64,000 bases of DNA from REEB95 sp963785735 (GCA_963785735.1 CAWAWJ010000001.1:806001-870000); one strand, 5' to 3'. Positions 8,129 to 16,685 are shown, numbered from the stretch's first letter. Translations and numbers: made by a program. The notes: generated by a model not told the origin, from the letters alone.

Positions 8129-9334
8129 ATGAAATCCCCGCCCGGCTTGAAGACCTATTTCCTGCTGCTGCTGTTAGCGAGCCTGGCACCGGTTTTGGGC
8201 GGCGTGGCGGTGGTTTACGCCGTCGCAACCGCCGGGCTGGATCTGGCCTATGCGGGCATCGGCCTGGCATCCGCCTTCGCGCTGGGCGTCGGCTGCTGGT
8301 TCTGGCTCACGCACCGCTTCGAGCACGCGCTGCAAGACCTGATCGAGGCCGCCAAGACGCTGGGCGATCCCCGCCATCCGATGAATTTCGATGCGCCGGT
8401 CCAGGAACTGGCGGCGCTCGGCCAGGCGCTCGCCGACGTCTCGCATCAATTCACCGAGGAGCGCGCGCGGCGCAACGCCGCCGAGGGCGCGCAGAAGCAG
8501 AGCCAATCCATCCTCGCCGACGTGCAGCGAGTCGCCTCGATCGCCAGCTGGGAATGGGACATCGCCACCGGCGGCATTCTCTGGTCGGACGACATGTTCC
8601 GGCTGTTCCGTCTCACGCCCGAGAACGGCATCGCCTCGCGCGCACGCCTCATTTCACTCATCCATTCGCACGACCGCGCCCGGGCCGCCGCCTGGCTCGC
8701 CTCGCTGACGCGCGAGGACATCCATCAGCCGATCGAGTTCCAGATTTTGCGCGCCGACGGCGAAAGCCGCATCCTGCGTTGCGAAAGCCGGCAGGTGCAT
8801 GATGAGAGCGGCAATCTCCTGAAGATCGTCGGCACCATGCGCGACATCACCGATTTGAAACGGCTCGAGGCGCGGCTCGCCGAGAATGCGGGTGAGCCGC
8901 CTGCGCCGGAGGAAACGGTCGAGGTGGCTTCGCTGGTTGGAACGGCGGTCTATCTGGCTGAACCGCTGGCGGCCCAGGCCGGCGTCACGATCGACGCCGC
9001 GGTGGCAAGCGATGCCGGCGAGATCAAATGCTCCGAACGCGCGCTCAAGGAAATCCTGCTGCGGCTGGTCAATCACGCCATCGCGCGCTCGCACCAGGGC
9101 GGCCAGGTGACGGTCCGCGCCGAGCTTGGCCCGGAGGGCGGCCTGACCGTCGAGATTGGCGATTCCGGCCCGCCGCCCGATTCGGACGAGACCGGCAAGA
9201 ACGGCGCTTTCGCCATGGTCCGGGTGCTGATCGAGGCCCAGGGCGGCTCCTTCCGCCTCGCGCCCTCGCCCGAGAACGGCCTCATCGCCAGCCTCCATCT
9301 TCCGGCCGAACGAGTCTTCAGCAAGGTCGCCTAG
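8129..9334 (+). CDS. membrane PAS-domain sensor with degenerate ATPase domain, no phosphoacceptor domain
   Basis: A 401-residue protein with two N-terminal transmembrane helices (about residues 7-30 and 35-53). A linker resembling a HAMP/coiled-coil segment follows, then a PAS domain ending in a PAC-like motif (VGTMRDITDLKRLEARL), and a C-terminal region like the histidine-kinase ATPase. The H-box (SHELRTP) expected between PAS and ATPase is absent. The N-box equivalent is LVNHAIARSHQGG, and the G1 box reads IGDSGPP instead of DTGIG. It is therefore probably not an active autokinase; it may be a decoy or phosphatase-like sensor. The ATG at 8129 was preferred to a TTG at 8108. No response regulator is adjacent. 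Confidence 0.7.
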   Translation: MKSPPGLKTYFLLLLLASLAPVLGGVAVVYAVATAGLDLAYAGIGLASAFALGVGCWFWLTHRFEHALQDLIEAAKTLGDPRHPMNFDAPVQELAALGQALADVSHQFTEERARRNAAEGAQKQSQSILADVQRVASIASWEWDIATGGILWSDDMFRLFRLTPENGIASRARLISLIHSHDRARAAAWLASLTREDIHQPIEFQILRADGESRILRCESRQVHDESGNLLKIVGTMRDITDLKRLEARLAENAGEPPAPEETVEVASLVGTAVYLAEPLAAQAGVTIDAAVASDAGEIKCSERALKEILLRLVNHAIARSHQGGQVTVRAELGPEGGLTVEIGDSGPPPDSDETGKNGAFAMVRVLIEAQGGSFRLAPSPENGLIASLHLPAERVFSKVA

Positions 9335-9479
9335 CCGACCGCAGGCAACCGCGGAGCCGCGGAAATTTCATTCGCGATAATTTTCAAAAAATTTTAGCAA
9401 AATTCGAATCGAATGTGAATCGATAACAATTGAAATTAAACATGTTTCTTCGCGATGCTCTATGCGTTGCCAATTCGCG

Positions 9480-9499
9480 CCGGGACAATCCTGTCCCGG
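9480..9499. promoter_or_regulatory. inverted repeat, possible enhancer-binding site
   Basis: CCGGGACA-atcc-TGTCCCGG is a perfect 8-base inverted repeat. It lies about 160 bases upstream of the sigma-54 promoter, a usual distance for an enhancer-binding activator. Known PEP-CTERM regulons use a PrsR-type activator with RpoN, so this is a candidate site. The assignment is inference from position and symmetry. Confidence 0.4.
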
Positions 9500-9657
9500 A
9501 AACATTGGTGCATAGGTGGCCCATGGCCTTCGACCAATTCGGTTCATTCGGTTCGGCACAGCCGCGACGGCGCTCGGTTTCGAACAGCGTCAGCAAGTTT
9601 TACAAATTAACCGTCTCGCCGATCCTCGAAGGAGCTAAGTCCTTGAAAAGCAAAGGC

Positions 9658-9673
9658 TGGTCCCGCCTTTGCA
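9658..9673 (+). promoter_or_regulatory. sigma-54 (-24/-12) promoter
   Basis: TGGTCCCGCCTTTGCA carries the GG (-24) and GC (-12) elements exactly 12 bases apart, as in the consensus TGGCACG-N4-TTGCW. The predicted start is about 30 bases upstream of the PEP-CTERM gene. Sigma-54 control of PEP-CTERM genes is known in other proteobacteria. Confidence 0.6.
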
Positions 9674-9714
9674 AAGTCACCCAGGCACAACGATTTCCGC
9701 AAGAGGAACCCAAA

Positions 9715-10428
9715 ATGCGCAAGCTCGCTCTCACCGCCACCGCACTTCTTCTCACGCCACTGTTGTGGGCGTCTCCGGCGCAAGCAACCTTGATCTCGAT
9801 CGGCCTGGAAGAGAATGGCGGCCCCATCTCGACCGTCGCGACCGACGGGGGCACCGGAACCGTCGCGTTCAGCGGCGCCTTCGGGACTTACACCGCCGAC
9901 AACATCAGTGTCAGCGGCGCTCCGGCCATAGCCCAGCCGCAACTCCTGACGAATTCGCTCAACATCGGGGCCGGCGCCGGTTCCAACGTGCTCACCGTCT
10001 ATGTGACGGAACAGGGTCTCAGTTCCCCGACCGGGGTCAGCTCGTTCCTCAGCTCGTTTACGTCCAACCTGCTCAACGGAATAGGCACGACGGTCGAAGA
10101 GCAAACTCTCATCAACACCAGCAACGGGCTGTACACCGGAACGCAGCTGGCGTCGGCGAATTTCGCGTCTATCGGGACGTCAGTCTCGCTCAACAACACG
10201 CCATCTCTAGCTGGACCCTATTCGGAGACCGCCGTCTATACGATCACCACGACCGGCGCCGGCAACGTGAACGACACGATCAACATCACCGCGAACATGC
10301 AGTCGGTGCCCGAGCCCGCGTCGCTTGGACTCCTCGGCATGGGGCTGCTCGGAATGGCCTTGATGCGGCGCCGCCGGTCCTCGCTGTTCCACAGCGAAAC
10401 CGGGCTCGGCACGGCGCTTCCGGGCTGA
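9715..10428 (+). CDS. PEP-CTERM sorting-domain protein
   Basis: A 237-residue exported protein. It begins with a Sec signal peptide (MRKLALTATALLLTPLLW, cleavage probably after SPAQA). A Ser/Thr/Gly/Asn-rich beta-type body follows, with a C-terminal VPEPASLGLLG motif, a hydrophobic helix and an RRRR cluster. This is the tripartite signal recognised by exosortase, which processes such proteins at the inner membrane. The start is set by AGAGGA eight bases upstream of the ATG. An odd feature is about 16 residues after the Arg cluster (SSLFHSETGLGTALPG), where most members stop within a few residues. No exosortase or polysaccharide genes are nearby, so it is probably an orphan target. Confidence 0.85.
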   Translation: MRKLALTATALLLTPLLWASPAQATLISIGLEENGGPISTVATDGGTGTVAFSGAFGTYTADNISVSGAPAIAQPQLLTNSLNIGAGAGSNVLTVYVTEQGLSSPTGVSSFLSSFTSNLLNGIGTTVEEQTLINTSNGLYTGTQLASANFASIGTSVSLNNTPSLAGPYSETAVYTITTTGAGNVNDTINITANMQSVPEPASLGLLGMGLLGMALMRRRRSSLFHSETGLGTALPG

Positions 10429-10552
10429 TTTTCCTCGCGCGGTTACTTCTGGAAGACGGGTTCATTCCGGAAGGGCGAGGCGGCGGCCAGTTATCAATGG
10501 CCGCTTCCTCGCCCTTTCCATGCCCGCTGTAAAATAATACGCGCAGACCGGC

Positions 10553-11671
10553 CTAATCCGGCTGCCATTCCGCCCGGACAGCGGGATCGGTTTCATGGCC
10601 GAGATGATGGCCGCGCGCGGCGGCGAAACCGGGCCGATCGAGCCGCTTCAGCGCCCACGCCGCCATGGCGCGCACCAAAGGCGAGGGATCGGCGAGATTG
10701 CCCCGAGCCGCCCGCGCCAAGCCGGGCTCACCGCTATTGCCGATGGCGATCAGCACGTTCCTCAAGAACCGGTCGCGGCCGATGCGCTTCACCGGCGAGG
10801 CCGAGAACAAGGCGCGGAATTGCCCGTCATTGAACCCGGCAAGATTGGCGAGCGCGGGTGCCTCCAAGCCCGGCCGGGTCTTGAACGAGGCCTCGCGGGT
10901 CGCTTGCGCGAATTTGTTCCACGGGCACACCGCCAAGCAATCATCGCAACCATAGATGCGGTTGCCCATCAGCGGCCTGAGTTCGGCGTCGATATGCCCT
11001 TTGTGCTCAATGGTGAGATAGGAGATGCAGCGCCGCGCCTCGAGCTTGTAGGGCGCGGGGAAAGCCTTGGTCGGGCAGACATCGAGGCAGGCGCGGCATT
11101 CGCCGCAATGATCGGTTTCGGCCGCGTCCGCGGGCAGCTCGATGCTCAGATAAATCTCGCCCAGGAAAAGCCACGAGCCCCAATCGCGCGACACCAGATT
11201 GGTGTGCTTGCCTTGCCAGCCGATGCCGGCCTTCTGCCCGAGCGGCTTTTCCATCACCGGCGCGGTGTCGACGAACACCTTGAGCGGGCATGGCGCGCGG
11301 GATGTTATTTTCTGCGCGAGAATCTTGAGCCGGCCCTTGATGAGGTCGTGATAATCGCGGCCGCGCGCATAGACCGAGACATAGCCCTGCTCGCGCTCGG
11401 CCAAGAGCGGCAGCGGATCGCCGTCCGGCCCGTAATTCATGCCCAGCACGACCACGCTTTTGGCTTCGGGCCATAACTCCCGCGGATCGCTCCGGGAAGA
11501 AGCGCGTTCGGCGAGCCAGCCCATGTCGCCGTGATAGCCCTTGGCCAGGAAATCGGCGAGGCCGGCGCGGGCATTTTCCGCCAACTGGGGCGCGGCGAAC
11601 CCCACCGCGTCGAAGCCCAGGGCCAGCGCCTCGCCGCGGATGAAAGATTTGAGCGCGGCGCTATCGTCCAC
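10553..11671 (-). CDS. queG: epoxyqueuosine reductase QueG
   Basis: Catalyses the last step of queuosine formation, reduction of epoxyqueuosine in tRNA, using cobalamin and two [4Fe-4S] clusters. The 372 residues include the ferredoxin-like cysteine motifs CGECRACLDVCP and CDDCLAVCP, preceded by the QueG core (VVLGMNYGPDGD). A HEAT-like C-terminus follows (NLADPSPLVRAMAAWALKRL). The start overlaps the end of queF by 11 bases, so translation is probably coupled. It is the last gene of the minus-strand queuosine block. Confidence 0.95.
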   Translation of the reverse strand: MDDSAALKSFIRGEALALGFDAVGFAAPQLAENARAGLADFLAKGYHGDMGWLAERASSRSDPRELWPEAKSVVVLGMNYGPDGDPLPLLAEREQGYVSVYARGRDYHDLIKGRLKILAQKITSRAPCPLKVFVDTAPVMEKPLGQKAGIGWQGKHTNLVSRDWGSWLFLGEIYLSIELPADAAETDHCGECRACLDVCPTKAFPAPYKLEARRCISYLTIEHKGHIDAELRPLMGNRIYGCDDCLAVCPWNKFAQATREASFKTRPGLEAPALANLAGFNDGQFRALFSASPVKRIGRDRFLRNVLIAIGNSGEPGLARAARGNLADPSPLVRAMAAWALKRLDRPGFAAARGHHLGHETDPAVRAEWQPD

Positions 11672-12122
11672 GGTAGGGAGATACCCCCTGATCGGGCAGC
11701 CACAAATCCTTGGGCGCCGGTCCCGTCTGCCAGAATATGTCGATCGGCATGCCGCCGCGCGGATACCAATAGCCGCCGATGCGCAGATATTTGGGCTTGA
11801 TCGCCTCGATCACGCGCTGCGCGATCATCAGCGTGCAATCCTCGTGAAAGGCGCCGTGGTTGCGGAACGAGCCCAGGAACAGCTTCAGCGACTTGCTCTC
11901 GACGATGTATTTCCCCGGCACGTAGTCGATGACGAAATGGGCGAAATCGGGCTGGCCGGTGACCGGGCAAAGCGACGTGAATTCCGGCGCGGTGAAACGG
12001 ACAAGATAAGCCGATCCTGGATGCGGATTGGCCGCGCGCTCCAGCACCGCCTCATCGGGGGATGCTGGGAGCGGGGCGTGCCGCCCGAGCAGTTTCAAAT
12101 CGCGGTATTTGTTCTTGGCCAT
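11661..12122 (-). CDS. queF: NADPH-dependent 7-cyano-7-deazaguanine reductase QueF
   Basis: Reduces preQ0 to preQ1 with NADPH. The 153-residue length fits the short unimodular QueF type. The catalytic cysteine is in FTSLCPVTGQPDF and the conserved HEDC follows in GAFHEDC; SKSLKLFLGSFRNHG is the QueF substrate-binding signature. I start at the ATG at 12122, four bases downstream of the tgt stop, with GGGTGAG upstream. The frame is open to 12170, but that would overlap tgt needlessly. It lies between tgt and queG. Confidence 0.95.
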   Translation of the reverse strand: MAKNKYRDLKLLGRHAPLPASPDEAVLERAANPHPGSAYLVRFTAPEFTSLCPVTGQPDFAHFVIDYVPGKYIVESKSLKLFLGSFRNHGAFHEDCTLMIAQRVIEAIKPKYLRIGGYWYPRGGMPIDIFWQTGPAPKDLWLPDQGVSPYRGR

Positions 12123-12126
12123 AAGC

Positions 12127-13251
12127 TCACCCAGCAGGCCTGTCGCCGCGCGCCTGGTCGCGGGCGACATCGGCCGCGAAATCCGCCAAACGCCCGGCCG
12201 CGACCGCGCCGCGCAAGCCCTCCATCAAGCCGCCATAGTAGCGGAGATTGTGCTCGGTCAACAGCATGCCGCCCAGGATCTCGCCCGAACGCGCGAGGTG
12301 ATGGAGATAGGCGCGGCTGTAGCGCGCGCAGACCGGGCAGGGGCAGGTTTCGTCCAAGGGCCGGGGGTCGTCCAAATGCCGCGCATTACGCAGGTTCACC
12401 GCGCCGAAAGACGTGAAGGCTTGCGCGGTCCGGCCCGAGCGCGTCGGCAACACGCAATCGAACAGATCGATGCCGCGCCTGACAGCTTCGACGATGTCCT
12501 CCGGCCGGCCCACGCCCATGAGATAGCGCGGCCGGTCTTTGGGCAGTGCCGGCACGGTTTCGTCCAAAACCTTGAGCATGGCCTCTTGCCCTTCGCCCAC
12601 GGCAAGCCCGCCCAGCGCGTAACCGTCGAAGCCGATTTGGGTGATGGCCTGGGCGGAGGCGAGCCGCAATCCGGGATAGACCCCACCCTGGCCGATGCCG
12701 AAGAGCCCATAGCCCGGCTTGTCCTGGAAGGCGCGCTTGGAGCGCTCGGCCCAGCGCATCGAGAGTTCCATCGACGCCCCGGCCTCTTTCTCGGTGGCGG
12801 GAAAAGGCGTGCATTCGTCGAACGCCATGGAAATATCGGCGTCCAGCAGCCGCTCGATTTCGATCGCGCGCTCGGGCGTCAAGAGATGCTTGTCGCCGTC
12901 GAGATGCGAGCGGAAGGCCACGCCCTCTTCCGAAATCTTCCGGAGCTTCGCCAGCGACATCACCTGGAAACCGCCCGAATCGGTGAGGATCGGCCCCTGC
13001 CAGTTCATGAATTTGTGCAGGCCGCCGAGCGAAGCCACGCGTTCGGCGCCGGGCCTCAGCATCAGGTGATAGGTGTTGGCGAGAATCATGGCGAAGCCCG
13101 CCGAAGCCACGTCCTCGGGCCGCATCGCCTTGACCGTGGCGGATGTCCCGACCGGCATGAAGGCGGGCGTGTCCACATTCCCATGCGCGGTTTCGATTCG
13201 CCCGCGCCGGGCCTTGCCGTCCTCTTTGATGAGCGCGAAGCTTAGGCTCAT
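12127..13251 (-). CDS. tgt: tRNA-guanine(34) transglycosylase Tgt
   Basis: Exchanges guanine-34 for preQ1 in GUN-anticodon tRNAs. At 374 residues it has the family length. Visible are the nucleophile region LTDSGGFQVMS, FDCVLPTRSGR with the second catalytic Asp, and the zinc site CPCPVCARYSRAYLHHL. The ATG overlaps the queA stop as ATGA, so the two are translationally coupled. Confidence 0.97.
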   Translation of the reverse strand: MSLSFALIKEDGKARRGRIETAHGNVDTPAFMPVGTSATVKAMRPEDVASAGFAMILANTYHLMLRPGAERVASLGGLHKFMNWQGPILTDSGGFQVMSLAKLRKISEEGVAFRSHLDGDKHLLTPERAIEIERLLDADISMAFDECTPFPATEKEAGASMELSMRWAERSKRAFQDKPGYGLFGIGQGGVYPGLRLASAQAITQIGFDGYALGGLAVGEGQEAMLKVLDETVPALPKDRPRYLMGVGRPEDIVEAVRRGIDLFDCVLPTRSGRTAQAFTSFGAVNLRNARHLDDPRPLDETCPCPVCARYSRAYLHHLARSGEILGGMLLTEHNLRYYGGLMEGLRGAVAAGRLADFAADVARDQARGDRPAG

Positions 13252-14285
13252 GCCGCTCGCTCCGGATAAAGCAGACAGGCATCGCCATAGGAGAAGAAGC
13301 GATAGCGCTTCTCCACCGCATGGGCATAGGCCTCTTTCATACGCGCGAGGCCGGCGAAGGCCGAGACCAGCATGAACAATGTGGAACGCGGCAAATGAAA
13401 ATTGGTCAGCAGCAGATCGGCCGCGCGGAAGCGATAACCGGGGGTGATGAAGAGGCTGGTTTCACCGGCGAAGGGCTTGATCTTCCCATCCTCGCCGGCG
13501 GCGCTTTCGAGGAGCCGCATGCTGGTTGTGCCGATAGCCACCACGCGCCCGCCCGCCTGGCGCGCGGCGTTGATGCGCGACGCCGCCTCGGCCGAAACGA
13601 ATCCGGTCTCGGCGTGCATGCGGTGATCCTTGGTATCGGCCGCTTTCACAGGCAGGAACGTACCCGCGCCGACGTGCAAGGTCACGGGCTCAAGCCCAAT
13701 CCCGGCCCGGTCGAGCGCCTGGAGCAGGCCATCCGTGAAATGCAGCCCGGCGGTGGGCGTCGCCACCGCGCCGTCGTTTTGCGCGAAAATGGTCTGGTAA
13801 TCCGCGCGGTCGCGGGTCTCGCCGCCGGGCTTGCGCTTGATATAGGGCGGCAGCGGCATGACGCCATGGGCTTCGAGCGCGCGTTTTAGATCCTCGCCTT
13901 GCCGGGAAAATTCCAGGCTCACATCGCCCTCGGGAAACTTCGCCGCGACATTGGCGCCAAAATCCGCCGCGAATACGATGACGTCGCCCGGCTTCAAGCG
14001 TTTCGCGCCCTTGACGAAGGCGCGCCAGCGTCCCGGTCCTTCGGCGCGGTGCAACGTCGCCTCGATCGCGGCGTTGCCGCGCTTGCCGTAAAGCCGGGCC
14101 GGGATGACGCGGGTGTCGTTCACCACCAGCACATCGCCGCGCCGCAGAATTTTTGGCAGCTCGGTCATGCGTCGGTCTTCCAATCTTCCGGCGACGGCTA
14201 AAAGCCGGCAAGCGTCGCGCGGCGCGATGGGATGTGCCGCGATCAAGCCGCGCGGCAGGGGAAAATCGAAATTGTCGACGCGCAT
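13248..14285 (-). CDS. queA: S-adenosylmethionine:tRNA ribosyltransferase-isomerase QueA
   Basis: Transfers and isomerises the ribosyl part of SAM onto preQ1-tRNA, forming epoxyqueuosine, the substrate of QueG at the end of this block. The 345-residue sequence begins MRVDNFDFPLPRGLIAAHP. It carries LVVNDTRVIPARLYG, TPTAGLHFTD and TLHVGAGTFLPV, all QueA hallmarks. The ATG at 14285 was chosen because it gives the family N-terminus; the frame runs on upstream only as a shadow. It is 26 bases downstream of a carboxymuconolactone decarboxylase-family gene. Confidence 0.97.
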   Translation of the reverse strand: MRVDNFDFPLPRGLIAAHPIAPRDACRLLAVAGRLEDRRMTELPKILRRGDVLVVNDTRVIPARLYGKRGNAAIEATLHRAEGPGRWRAFVKGAKRLKPGDVIVFAADFGANVAAKFPEGDVSLEFSRQGEDLKRALEAHGVMPLPPYIKRKPGGETRDRADYQTIFAQNDGAVATPTAGLHFTDGLLQALDRAGIGLEPVTLHVGAGTFLPVKAADTKDHRMHAETGFVSAEAASRINAARQAGGRVVAIGTTSMRLLESAAGEDGKIKPFAGETSLFITPGYRFRAADLLLTNFHLPRSTLFMLVSAFAGLARMKEAYAHAVEKRYRFFSYGDACLLYPERAA

Positions 14286-14311
14286 GGTCTGCGGCCGGCT
14301 GCGCGCCGGCT

Positions 14312-14875
14312 TCAGTCCTTGAGCGGCGGAAGCGGCGTTTCGCCTTCGGGGATCGGCGTGCGGTCGGTGTTGAGCGTCAGCCCGATCATGCCGTAATAGC
14401 CGACGCAGACGGTGAGATCGATCACGCCTTCCTCGCCGAAGCGCCGCAAGGCCTTCGCGAAGAGTTCGTCGCTCACGCCCCTGGTCTTCAGGAGCGCGCT
14501 CGCATAGTCGTAAACCAGCGTCTCGTCCCCGGACATCCCCGGGGGCCGCTCGCCTTGCGCGATCGCGGCGCAGGTCGCGGGGGCGAGCCCGGCTTCGATC
14601 GCGAATTTTCGGTGGACGTGGAATTCGAATTGCGCGTCCCAATGACGCGCCGTCACCAATATCGCCAGCTCCTTGAGCGGCTTCGGCAGCTTGGTCTCGA
14701 AGCGGAAATAGAGTCCGAGCTTCTGCACGCGGTCGGCCAGTTCGGGACTCCTGAGCAAGGGCACAAACGGTCCGCGCAAAGTCTTGCGCGGGCCTTCCAG
14801 AATCGCGGCCGCCACGCGGGCTTGAGCCGGGGTCATCTCGCTCTCGGAGAGAGGCTTGAAGCGCGCTCCGCTCAT
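14312..14875 (-). CDS. carboxymuconolactone decarboxylase-family protein
   Basis: A 187-residue protein with the helical AhpD/CMD fold. ELAILVTARHWDAQFEFHVH matches the core helix of the decarboxylase branch. The CxxC redox pair of AhpD peroxidases is not present, so a peroxidase role is unlikely. Such proteins are often annotated as 4-carboxymuconolactone decarboxylase-like, but no protocatechuate genes are nearby and the substrate is unknown. It is co-directional with queA (26-base gap) and tatA (28-base gap), probably in one transcript. Confidence 0.85.
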   Translation of the reverse strand: MSGARFKPLSESEMTPAQARVAAAILEGPRKTLRGPFVPLLRSPELADRVQKLGLYFRFETKLPKPLKELAILVTARHWDAQFEFHVHRKFAIEAGLAPATCAAIAQGERPPGMSGDETLVYDYASALLKTRGVSDELFAKALRRFGEEGVIDLTVCVGYYGMIGLTLNTDRTPIPEGETPLPPLKD

Positions 14876-14903
14876 GGCCGGGACCGGTCTGGAGATGCGG
14901 GCT

Positions 14904-15107
14904 TCACGCCCCGTGATTGTCGCCGGAAGGCGGCTTGACCTGTTGCGGCGGTTTGGTCTCGGCCGAGTCGTCTTCCTTCATGCCGGATTTGAATGCCTTG
15001 ATGCCCTTGGCGAAGTCGCCCATGACTCGGGGCAGCTTGCCGGCTCCGAATAGAAGGACGACGATTGCCAGCACCACCAGCCAATGCACCAAGCTGAATG
15101 AACCCAT
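14904..15107 (-). CDS. tatA: twin-arginine translocase subunit TatA
   Basis: A 67-residue protein with one N-terminal transmembrane helix (HWLVVLAIVVLLFGAGKLP), the FGAGKLP hinge and an amphipathic helix (RVMGDFAKGIKAFKSGM). A charged tail follows, all as in TatA. It forms the pore-like component for folded Tat substrates. The start at 15107 has GAGGT upstream. tatB and tatC are not adjacent. It opens the minus-strand block that continues into the queuosine genes. Confidence 0.93.
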   Translation of the reverse strand: MGSFSLVHWLVVLAIVVLLFGAGKLPRVMGDFAKGIKAFKSGMKEDDSAETKPPQQVKPPSGDNHGA

Positions 15108-15185
15108 GGTATGACCTCGAAAGCGATGTTCCGTTGACGCGGCGCGCCCGATTCGAACTCCAGAGAGCACAGACCTAGCCTCGGC

Positions 15186-16301
15186 ATGTCAAGCGAAAAT
15201 CAACCCCCGGCACAAGCCAAGTCCGATCCCGCAACCGCGCTTGCGCCGGAATCCGCGCCCTCGCCGCCATCCGGGCCGGCGCGCGAGACGCCGGTGCGCC
15301 GGGCCTGGACGAGGGCGGCGAGGGCGCAAAGCCTGCGCCGTTACCTTGTGGCGGCGCTGGCGGTGGCGGCGCTGGCAGGTTCCGCGATCGTCTGGTTTGA
15401 CCGCGCGCCTAATCCGGTTCCCGGCCCGGCGCCCGAAGCGCCACCGCCGGGTAACGCCGCCGCGCCGGCCCTGACGCCGCCGCCGCCGGACGCGCTGCGC
15501 CTGCCGCAAGCGGGGGGTGCTGATGCCCTCATCCTCGCGCCCCAGCCCGGCTTGGCCCTCGACACCCCGACCATCGCGATGTCGCCGCCGCCACCACCGG
15601 CCCCGGGCGGTTCGCCCGCCAATCCCACGCCCGACTTGCCGACGGTGACCGTGGCGCCCTATGCCTTCCATCCCGTGCCCGACGAATCCCAGACGCGCTC
15701 GATCGGTCCGATCACGCTCAGCGATCGCCTCGGCAATCCCGTGCGGGTGCGGCCCAACGCATCGCCGCCGCCGAGCTACGTGCCCTCGGTCGGACCGTCC
15801 GGCCAATCGCCCCGCGCACCGTCCAATGCCGCCAAGCCCGCGCCCGCCAAAGTCGCCGCGCTGCCGCCCTTGCCGCCGCAGCGTTCGGCCGGGCCGCTCG
15901 CGCCGCTGGTGGCCAATCCGCCGGTGTTCAGCGGGCGCGCCCGCGCGCTCGGCGGCGTCGGCATCGAGGTCGCGGGGCTCAAGGTGCGGCTCTTCGGCGT
16001 GCGTCCGCCCGAAGTTCAGGACCGCTGCGCCGACGCCCAGGGCAAGCCGCTATCCTGCGACGCCGCGGTGCTGGCGGCGATGCAGCAACGCCTCGCGGGC
16101 CATTCGATCGTCGCCTGCCGCGTGCCCTCCGGGCAGATCGGCGATCCCGGCGCCATCTGCCTCGACGAGGAGGGCACCGATCTCGGACGCTATCTGGTGA
16201 TCCAGGGCTATGCCTTGGCTGATGTCAGCCAGAGCTACGATTATCTGCCGGCCGAAGGCGCCGCCCGAACGGCGAAGCGCGGACTCTGGCGTTACCGCTG
16301 A
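15186..16301 (+). CDS. membrane-anchored, proline-rich protein with degenerate thermonuclease-like domain
   Basis: A 371-residue protein. A cytoplasmic Pro/Ala-rich N-terminus precedes one transmembrane helix (about residues 55-72). A long Pro-rich linker follows, then a C-terminal staphylococcal-nuclease-like domain from about residue 250. In that domain VRLFGVRPPE keeps the Arg and Glu of the family motif, and DLGRYLVIQGYALADV matches the second half. The usual DGDT-type acidic motif is replaced by GVGIEVAG, so the calcium site looks incomplete. It may bind nucleic acid rather than cut it. It is divergently transcribed from tatA. Confidence 0.7.
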   Translation: MSSENQPPAQAKSDPATALAPESAPSPPSGPARETPVRRAWTRAARAQSLRRYLVAALAVAALAGSAIVWFDRAPNPVPGPAPEAPPPGNAAAPALTPPPPDALRLPQAGGADALILAPQPGLALDTPTIAMSPPPPPAPGGSPANPTPDLPTVTVAPYAFHPVPDESQTRSIGPITLSDRLGNPVRVRPNASPPPSYVPSVGPSGQSPRAPSNAAKPAPAKVAALPPLPPQRSAGPLAPLVANPPVFSGRARALGGVGIEVAGLKVRLFGVRPPEVQDRCADAQGKPLSCDAAVLAAMQQRLAGHSIVACRVPSGQIGDPGAICLDEEGTDLGRYLVIQGYALADVSQSYDYLPAEGAARTAKRGLWRYR

Positions 16302-16334
16302 GCCCGCGCTTCGTTCAGCCCCCCGTTTTCTGAT

Positions 16335-16685
16335 TTAGGCCGCGCTCGTCCCGCGGGCCTTGGGCTGCACATAGGCCATCGCCGCGTGCTCGGCGCAGTA
16401 AGGCTTGCCCGCCATCGGCCGCTTGCCGCAGAAAGCAAAGTCTTTATCGCCGGGATGCCCGGTCGGCCAGGAGCAGACGCCGCTCGGTGCGGTGGCCGCC
16501 ACCGGACGACGCACCGGCGGCCGCTTCAGTGGCGAAGGCCGCGGCGTCAGCGCCAGGCGATGCGCCTTGCCGACCACCGCGTTCTTGCTGATGCCGAGGC
16601 GGCGGCCGATTTCCGCCGTCGAGTGACCCTCGTCCCAAAGCTTGGACAGGTTTTGGATAAGCTCGGGCGTCCAGATGGATTCCAT
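16335..16685 (-). CDS. gcrA: GcrA cell-cycle regulator
   Basis: A 116-residue GcrA-family protein. GcrA binds promoters containing CcrM-methylated GANTC and recruits the housekeeping RNA polymerase in alphaproteobacteria. The N-terminal helix-turn-helix (SIWTPELIQNLSKLWDEGHS, AEIGRRLGISKNAVVGKAHR) and the C-terminal cysteine/histidine segment (GVCSWPTGHP, FCGKRPMAGKPYCAEH) are both present, so it is full-length for a short GcrA. A second gene upstream repeats its first 60 residues almost exactly. Confidence 0.92.
   Translation of the reverse strand: MESIWTPELIQNLSKLWDEGHSTAEIGRRLGISKNAVVGKAHRLALTPRPSPLKRPPVRRPVAATAPSGVCSWPTGHPGDKDFAFCGKRPMAGKPYCAEHAAMAYVQPKARGTSAA

Larger units (their letters stand above)
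9335..9714. other. 380-bp regulatory interval upstream of the PEP-CTERM gene
   Basis: The first part (about 9361-9450) is AT-rich, with runs such as AAAAAATTTT, unlike the surrounding coding DNA. It is followed by a perfect inverted repeat at 9480-9499 and a sigma-54-type promoter at 9658-9673. A frame is open on the plus strand through most of it, but it has no family resemblance and no plausible start. I regard the interval as regulatory. Confidence 0.5.
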
